DNA from: Plasmopara viticola
Lineage: Eukaryota; Oomycota; Peronosporomycetes; Peronosporales; Peronosporaceae
Assembly: GCA_001695595.3 (NCBI GenBank)
Contig: MBPM02000062.1
Location: 248,001 to 312,000, forward strand
DNA length: 64,000 nt
Direction: 5' to 3'
In this document: positions 57,167-64,000 of the stretch, piece after piece
How the letters are laid out: each line of letters opens with the position of its first letter
Numbering within the stretch: the first letter of the stretch is position 1
The notes under the pieces: generated by a model
Told to the model about the DNA's origin: nothing
Database searches by the model: none
What the model saw: only the letters and a program-made list of their open reading frames with translations
Position numbers and translations under genes: made by a program

Positions 57167-60100
57167 ATGGACTTGACAGCGCTTTGGAGCCGTGAAAAAG
57201 CTCGCATTGCAGCCGAAGTTGAGGCCACTCAAGAAGGTTTTAAAGTCAAACAGGAATTAGAGTCGAAAAGGCTTATCGATAGTAAATCCACGGACTCTGT
57301 CGTTGATGCCGCAGTTCCGTCAGTCACACTTGCACGCAATCTCAGCAAATCGACTGCAACTCTATTCACAAGTGAAAATGATGCCCGCGATCAAGTGTTT
57401 CGCCTTTTCATTGACTCTAGTGTCCCATCATTTTCTACTATTTTGCCACCTCATCTTTCGAGTCAAAACGAGTTTGCAATGGAGTACGCAACTCGAGCAA
57501 CTCGACGCATGGTGTCACCGACTAATGTGCATGAATCTTCGATACCATCCGCACTTGTCCATAACACTAGTGGTCAATCGTCGATTGTTGTACGCACAAA
57601 GTCCAGTCGTACATCACGTCACCCTCCACCACCTGCACCTGCAATAACTATTGCGCAATGTCTACCAACAACAACGTTGGCACAAATAGCGACAAGAAAG
57701 CATGGACAGAAAGGTGAGTATTGACGCAAACATTTAAGCCATACAAAGGTGACGTTTTTGGGACGCATGGCAACTACATTGATGGAATGGTCTATATGTC
57801 TCGCATGAAGAGGAGCTACAACGCAATGGTATGTAGCAGTAATAACAATAAAGACAATGGTTCCGATCGTCCATGGATGAAAGTTGCAAGACGAAGTGCA
57901 TTACGAGACAGTGTCTCGGATGCCTTGGTTGTTGCGAGAGGCAATAACGAAGGCAAATTTCGCCATTCCATCGCATCTCGTCGTACAAGTGTCAGCAATT
58001 TTATTGCCTACTCAAATGGTGATAACCCGACAATAAAGCGTATGCATTGTACGCAACAGCAACGATGTTCACTGACATTATGCAATTGGAGTTTCAATCC
58101 TGAAAATGCACGTTTACTGGTCGAGGAAAAGGGTGTTGAGGCATTGATTCGATTGTGTGCAAACGAAGACAAGACGACTCGATTGCATTGTGTTACTGCT
58201 TTGATGAATCTTTCCCACGTGTGTGAAGTGCGATCTGTGATTGTCCAACAAGGCGCAGTCAAGACTATTTGCGAGATAGTGAACGATATGGACGATCCAA
58301 GTATCCTAACAGCGTGTGCCATTACACTGTGCAATCTGTGTTTTTTGCACGGCCACGAAGAAATTCTGGTCGATCATGGTGCTGTAAGTGCTTTATCCAT
58401 CCTGAGTACAGAACATGAAAAAGTGGCACTGATTTGTCGATGTGCACTCTTTAATCTCACGTGTGTTTCGCAATCGTACCACAAGATTGAAAATGTATTG
58501 AAAGCGCTCCTTTCACTTTCATCCACCTCCCTTAGTACTGGCATTGCAGGAAGGAGGGAGGTCGAGTACGACGAGATCACAGCGAAAGGCTTGTTTAATC
58601 TCTCAAATCTCAAACGCATTCGTTTGCGTCTGGTGGAAGAAGGCATTGTGAATTGCATTCCTACCTTGTTGCATCCGACAAGTCCTTTGATTCAGGAACT
58701 AGTTGCCCGTATTTTACTGAATCTATCTCGACTCGCGACGTGTAGGAGTGAACTGGTGGCAAAAGGGTGCATGGGTACATTGATGACACTTGCAAATGCG
58801 TCGACGGTGCTCACAACTCGATGTTGCATGAGCAATATATTGCGGTACTTGAGTCAAGATCCAAACAATGTGCTTCGAATGGTACATGAAGGCTTGGTCG
58901 ATCTCATTGATCAATTATGTGCAATGGAAGAACCAGAGATTTTTCTACATTGTGCACGTACCCTGTATAATGTGTCGTGCTACGATGAAGCGCGACCAAA
59001 ATTGGTGGCACGAGCTGCTGTTGCGACATTGTCGTCCATTTCGAACCGATCTAGTGGCCAAGTCCATCAACTGTGTACGTTGACACTCTGTAATTTACTT
59101 ACTGTCCGTAAAGCCGCTTCGGACATTGTGACGGCAGGAGCAATCACGGCAGTCATTCGACTGAGTATGGCATCGGATCAAACGGTAGAGACTCGACATC
59201 TCTTTTCAAAAGCTTTGCATGAACTTTGTGACAAAAGGGCAACGCGAAGTGCAGCTGTTGATGCGCACATTGTCCCTGCTCTCTTGTACCTATCGAGTAT
59301 TGAGATGGATAGTGGACAAGGTAGCTCAAGTACCACTCTAGCAAGCGACATTCGTGCGCGATGCATCGTCGCCTTGACGTGTTTAGCAGCCGATTCACGC
59401 ACGGCACCTTTTGTGTGCAATGCTGCAGTCGTACAATGCGTCACGTCCGTATTAACGCTTGAACACTCGAACGTAATCGTCGAGCGCTTTTGCTGCTCGT
59501 GTCTCAGCTTCCTTTGTCGAATGAAGAATGTGCGCAATTGATAGTCAAAGGGGGGCTACTATCGAAAGAGTCTTGACGACATGTATGGACACGAACGATC
59601 AGGAGAGCAAAGCGTCGTGCTGCCATGTCTTAGCGAGTGTGTCGAGTCATCCAAGTTGTTGCTATGCTCTCGTGCGTGGGGATGTTATCTCGATGCTCGC
59701 CACCTTAGCCACTATTAAAGAAAACGCTCTGATCCAACGCTGTTGCTCCATTACTCTTGCCAATTTGACGGTTCAACCGACAATTCGAGCTACCTTGGCT
59801 TCTGCTGGTGTCGTGCATATAGTCACAATTGTAAGCAACTCGTATAGCGAAGAGAGCCAACGTGACTGTGCCAAGGTCTTGTGTAATCTATCGTGTATTC
59901 AAGGGACTGAAATGGCTCTTGTACAAGCTGGAGCGGTGAATGTACTCATGATGATTAGCATGGTGCGTGCAGTAAGTGTTCGGACAAAGGAGACGTGCGT
60001 GCGTGCACTTTTGAATTTGCTTAATGTTGATACGATCAAAAGCATGGTGGACGAGGGGTTGGTCCAACTATTGGCTGCTTTTGCAACACTTGCGTCCGAG

Positions 60101-62550
60101 CAATTGCCAATGTTATTGACCGCACTTTTTGCCAAATTATCCGAAAATCCAATCGGCCAAAAGGCGTTATGTGCGGACAAATCGGCTCTTAGTGCTCTTT
60201 TTCACCTCATGACGTACAATGAAGTGACCGATGAAGAGCGACAATTGGTGAGGCTGCACGTGACTCTAGTCTGTACATTGGTACTTTCGGAAAATCTGCG
60301 ACTCTTGAGCGTCAATGCTGGATTATTGCCCGCTCTCGACCGGATTGCAGCGTACGAAATTCAATATCGTGCCACCCGTGAGCACGAACAACATGAGTGT
60401 GTTGAAAAGAAACTCGCGCTTGTTTATTTTACGCTCGCAAAGAGCAACGATTGTCGAATGAAATTGACCTCGTCTTTGAAAGTGCAACACATTTCGACAC
60501 TTTTGAATCTTCACAGTGCCCGGATCGACTGTGATGGGTCAAAGTGTGTTTTATATGCAATTGCAACTTTGTGTTGGCTCACGTGGCATGAAAACACGCG
60601 CGCATGTTTACAAGTCTCAGACTATCTCGGTGCACTGATGCAAATGTTGCAGATTCAATCCAATCGTGACACTCTCGTCTTTTACTCACTTGAGGCGATG
60701 ACAATATTAACTCTCACACTTTGTTGCATGGCACAGAGTCGGGAAGCGATTGAAATCATGCTAAAGCAAAACATCGTGACGTGTTTAATTGGTTTTCTCA
60801 CATTGCAGCTTGCAAAGGCACAAAAGTCCGATTGTTCGGCAATTGCCACGTTTGTGGCCCTCGTCAGCTTTTTGTTTCGTCAACTCAGTCATGTCCCAGA
60901 GGCTCATTTGCCCCTGTTGGACCTTTTTTGTACGCTCGTGCCACTGCTTAAAACGACACATGACCTTCACTCTACGCTTGATTGTGCTGAGGCCTTATGC
61001 AACATTGTTTTTGTCGAGCAACAGGATGCAAAAGGCCACTTTTCAACCCCATCGGTTGCACGACTCAAGATATGGCACTTGTTCATTGAACGCAAAGTTC
61101 TTGCGGCGATCGAGTTGCTTCTCAGTGATGAGCAATTGCCCGAGACTCGTTGGCGGGCGTGTGCTACGTTGTGGGCATTGACCTCCGTGGCCGAGTATCG
61201 AATCAAGTTGGTGGACTTGGGGGTTACAAGAATGTTGGTCACGGAATCTTATCGAGCAGCAAAAGTTGCGTCGTTCGAAACACTTGAATGTTGCGCAGGT
61301 GCACTCTGTAATCTTACTATTGTGCCAAAGGAAAGGAATTCAGTAAACATGGTGGCTGAAGGAGCGATTCCAGCACTGATTCAACTCGCGAAGCTCGAGA
61401 AGAAGAACATTCAAGAGTACTGCACGGTAGCACTGTCGAATCTATCCCGTCCGTCGCCCAAGATTGACTCGGGTACCGTGTCAGCATTGTTACACATGTC
61501 TCTTTTGGCATTAGAAACGTCGGCAACTATAAATGACGCAAGGCAGCACCAAGTTGCGGAGTTGAAACGTCCGCCGTTTCTATGTAATGAAAGACACAAA
61601 GAGATTGGTGCACTCCCTGATTACGCAATCGAGTTGCCAATCGACGAGGTGCTGGATGAGTTGAAATTTGAAACGCAATTGGAAGTAAGTTTGCCACCTG
61701 CGCCGTGTGTCCCTCTTTTGACAAATGGTGATCACATCGCGAATGACGTTTCTAAATTGATGGAGAGCACGACTGACGACGACGTGATAGAAACGGTAAT
61801 TTATGAGAAAGTAAATCCGGAAGATAGTTTCGCTTCATTGACTGAGGTAACGGAACAAGAGGATGACAATACGTTATTGTCAAGTAATTGATTGAAAATC
61901 AAGAGCAAAGCTTGCCGTTAAGCGGTCGTCCTGCAAACGCAACTGAGGAAAGGCCGGCACAATTCGAGATTTTGACTTCATTCAAGCAAGCGAACAAAAG
62001 CGTGCGTGCTCGTCAAGGCCCACCGTGTCTTTTATCGCCATTCTCTCGTATTGTTGCACAAAGAAAGCATGCACGAAAAGTGCCAAATGGCACAGCGCGA
62101 AAAGGTCGAAAGAATGGTGGCGTTCGGCATCTTGCCAAGATCAACTCATCGCCAAGTTTACAAAAGTGTTCCCTGAGTGATTTGAACGAGCTCGTGATAA
62201 ATTTAGAGTATTTCAGTACGCAGCCGATGATCAGAGGAGGCCCCACGCTGTCACGGCTGGCGTCGACATCGTCATTGCCTTCTCATCTCAGTACAAACGA
62301 TGAGGTATCAGTCGACACGTTAGGTTCCGACTCGACGGGGAGGTTGGATGGTGTTTGCATTTCTCAAAAGTGTCATTTGGATGACGCAAAGAACATTTCT
62401 ATATCGCGGAATGCAACGCAAGAAAAGAAACTACGGGCAGCGAAAAGTCGAAAGAAAGAAGAGCTTGAGGTTTCCTCGACTGTTTATCTAGAAAAACTTG
62501 TTGCCGAGCCAAAAGTGCTTTCACCAGCAGCAATCATCGAAGATTTTTGA
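57167..62550 (+). CDS. Large armadillo (ARM) repeat protein, reading frame broken in four places
   Basis: The first ATG is 57167. A helical, charged N-terminus (LWSREKARIAAEVEATQEGF) and a Ser/Pro-rich linker lead to 57713. The ARM region then runs from about 58070 to 61510 with many repeats of the ALCNLS/TLCNLC/ALSNLS type. A basic Ser-rich tail ends in IIEDF at 62550. The breaks are at 57713/57749 (35 nt that could be a tiny GT-AG intron), about 59510 (one base lost), about 59556 (one G lost in a G6 run) and about 61888. Between the middle two, the expected NEECAQLIVKGG sits in a third frame. All parts keep strong coding character, so one gene of about 1,780 residues is most likely. The shifts may be sequencing errors or recent pseudogenisation. 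ARM proteins are binding scaffolds; partners are unknown. Confidence 0.75.
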
Positions 62551-62679
62551 ATCTAGGCAAAGCGTCTTGGTCCATGGAACTAAAGTGCATAGAAAGAAGT
62601 AGTTGTTGAAAGTCATGCCTACTCTAGTATCTAATCGTGGCCCGATTTACTCATCCAAATCCTCTCCAAATGTCTAAAA
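62551..62679. terminator. Convergent 3' intergenic region
   Basis: This 129 bp separates the 3' ends of the ARM gene (plus) and the SANT gene (minus). Polyadenylation signals of both must lie here, but I saw no canonical AATAAA. Confidence 0.3.
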
Positions 62680-63645
62680 TCATCCTTTGATCTCTTTTTC
62701 TTGATCATGACGACTAGAAGCTAGATCTTCGATAGGTGGCCCCGTATTTAATGGGTCTCCAGTCGGGACGGACGTTGGCTCTTCGGACGAGTTGCTACTA
62801 AACGATACGCTTGTCGAAATATCTAACGCTCGAGGGCGAAGGTGAAGCTCCGAAGCCAATGTTTCCAACACAATTTGAGGCTCCGATTGCTGAGCTGCTA
62901 GCAATCGATTCAACACTTCCAACGCTTGTTCTTTGGTAAATTTCGAATGATTTCGTTGTGGTGGGACGCGTCCATTTGAGCTCGTAAAGGCAGCGACAGC
63001 AGATGCAATCCCGGCCAATAAATCTGCTGGAGCTTGAGGTGGCACAAAGACGTCGGCCATTGCATTGATCAAAATTTGCTCTTCCAAAGGGGTGAGGGTG
63101 ATAACACTGTCAAGAACACGTGGCGATGTCATGGATCCACTGGTTGCCCCAATCGATGGTGACAAGCACGCAAGTCTTGCATGACGTGAGGGCATGGCAA
63201 CCTCGTGCCCATTTTCAATGCGAGCGACATCGTGACAAAGTTTCTGATATCGTTCTTTCAAGTCAGTGGGACTCTTTCCAGGTAGACGAGACGCCATGAC
63301 GTCCCATGGATAACAGACTGGAGAGGAAGTATAAGTCGCGAGCATATCCTCAAAGACGGCATTGTCATTGGAAGACCAAGTTTCATCAACGCTTTGCATG
63401 TACTGACGCGTTTGCATGTGCAAAAATTGAAGATGGGCGAAATAAAGTCGAGCATGGTACACAACTTGGACCGTGTCTCGCGTACCAACGGCTGCTGTGA
63501 TCTGTTGCCACGCTTGATCAATACTCGTACACTGACCTCGGCCAAATTGTTCAAGAGCCAAGAGAAACCGCTGGTGTTCTTCAGGTGCCCACGAACTTTC
63601 GTGCTGGTTGCCACACGAGTTCGTAGATGCCCTTCGTTTGCCCAT
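62680..63645 (-). CDS. SANT/Myb-like DNA-binding or chromatin protein, 321 aa
   Basis: The frame is open from 63870, but the first sensible ATG is 63645 (MGKRRAS). The 75 codons upstream start without ATG and look like 5' UTR. A first SANT/Myb-like repeat covers about residues 17-75 (SWAPEEHQRFLLALEQFG, then W..I..AVGTRDTVQVVYHAR). A second covers about 85-145 (TWSSNDNAVFEDMLATY, then WDVMASRLPGKSPTDLKERYQ). The C-terminal half is rich in Ala, Ser and Pro, with an acidic end. SANT repeats of this spacing occur in plant RADIALIS/DIV-type factors and in chromatin complexes. The first tryptophan of each repeat is conserved; the later ones are partly replaced. The frame is intact. It converges on the ARM gene. 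Confidence 0.8.
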   Translation of the reverse strand: MGKRRASTNSCGNQHESSWAPEEHQRFLLALEQFGRGQCTSIDQAWQQITAAVGTRDTVQVVYHARLYFAHLQFLHMQTRQYMQSVDETWSSNDNAVFEDMLATYTSSPVCYPWDVMASRLPGKSPTDLKERYQKLCHDVARIENGHEVAMPSRHARLACLSPSIGATSGSMTSPRVLDSVITLTPLEEQILINAMADVFVPPQAPADLLAGIASAVAAFTSSNGRVPPQRNHSKFTKEQALEVLNRLLAAQQSEPQIVLETLASELHLRPRALDISTSVSFSSNSSEEPTSVPTGDPLNTGPPIEDLASSRHDQEKEIKG

Positions 63646-64000
63646 AAGATGGAGAAACAAAGGTGCAAGGAGTAAGGAATAAAGCACGGAATGCACACGG
63701 AGAGACACGAAACGACCGACTCCCGACCGTTGAAAACAGAGAAACGGATAAAGGCGTAAATTTATACGAGATGAGCTCTCGTACATTGAATGCCAACACT
63801 TTACACTCGATGCGACGACTATAGACCGACACTTATTGCGTACAATATTGTTAAACAGGAGCGTGTGCACGAATCGGAGACAATGTCAGACGAATTGATT
63901 CGACCAGATCTATGCTCACAGATCTAATTTAGGCTCAAACTTTAACTCTGTTGATCGTCGAGGTTACGTGTCGGCGCTCAAAGCAAAACCGAGTTAAAAT
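63646..64000. other. Upstream region of the SANT gene to window end
   Basis: An open minus-strand frame continues to 63870 without an ATG start. This is probably 5' UTR and promoter. Nothing else is seen. Confidence 0.4.

Noticed and set aside
63646..63870. N-terminal extension of the SANT protein with a hydrophobic stretch, considered as a signal peptide or anchor
   Set aside because: There is no ATG at its start, and the frame probably just stays open through the 5' UTR; MGKRR is the better start.

Overview
The window looks like nuclear DNA of a plant-pathogenic oomycete (Peronosporales: Phytophthora or a downy mildew). The reasons are a Crinkler (CRN) type effector start with an LYLAK motif, an RXLR-like secreted protein candidate, short introns of 63-65 nt, and a repeat load of Copia, Gypsy, MULE, LINE, SINE and Maverick/Polinton-like remnants. 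I cannot name the species.

Layout. 1-7,400: a left-edge gene of unknown function (minus strand), a decayed cystathionine gamma-synthase-like copy (plus strand), then Copia-type debris. This block is repeated in inverted orientation at about 25,000-33,400. In that second block the cystathionine gamma-synthase gene is intact and the neighbour is the broken one. 8,078-11,570: a nickel/cobalt-transporter-like pseudogene, an intact nucleotide-sugar transporter and a BTB/NPH3-like gene with a Cys-rich N-terminus. 11,665-11,991: a very short LINE derivative with target-site duplications. 12,000-17,000: nothing I recognise. 17,200-18,985: MULE transposase pseudogene. 19,986-22,337: a four-exon coiled-coil gene resembling the FAM161 family. 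23,080-23,421: RXLR-like candidate. 33,579-34,342: effector-like fragments including a CRN N-terminal module. 34,700-39,720: Gypsy and Copia remnants. 40,255-52,700: a nested wreck of a Maverick/Polinton-like element (DNA polymerase B, chromodomain integrase) with a Copia element lying in it. That Copia has its gag 5' end inverted and carries about 240 bp of organelle-type small-subunit rRNA. 54,858-56,001: a longer relative of the short LINE derivative. 57,167-62,550: a large armadillo-repeat gene broken into four reading frames. 62,680-63,645: a SANT/Myb-like gene on the minus strand, converging on it.

The intact genes are single-copy housekeeping-like functions: sulfur amino-acid synthesis, Golgi sugar transport, BTB adaptor, cytoskeletal or ciliary coiled-coil, ARM scaffold, and SANT DNA-binding or chromatin protein. 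They sit as islands between repeat-rich, effector-bearing stretches. The strongest observations are the inverted duplication with reciprocal gene decay, the mitochondrial-type rRNA piece placed cleanly inside a retrotransposon reading frame, the two LINE derivatives sharing both termini, and a SINE whose empty site is visible in two paralogous repeats in the same window.
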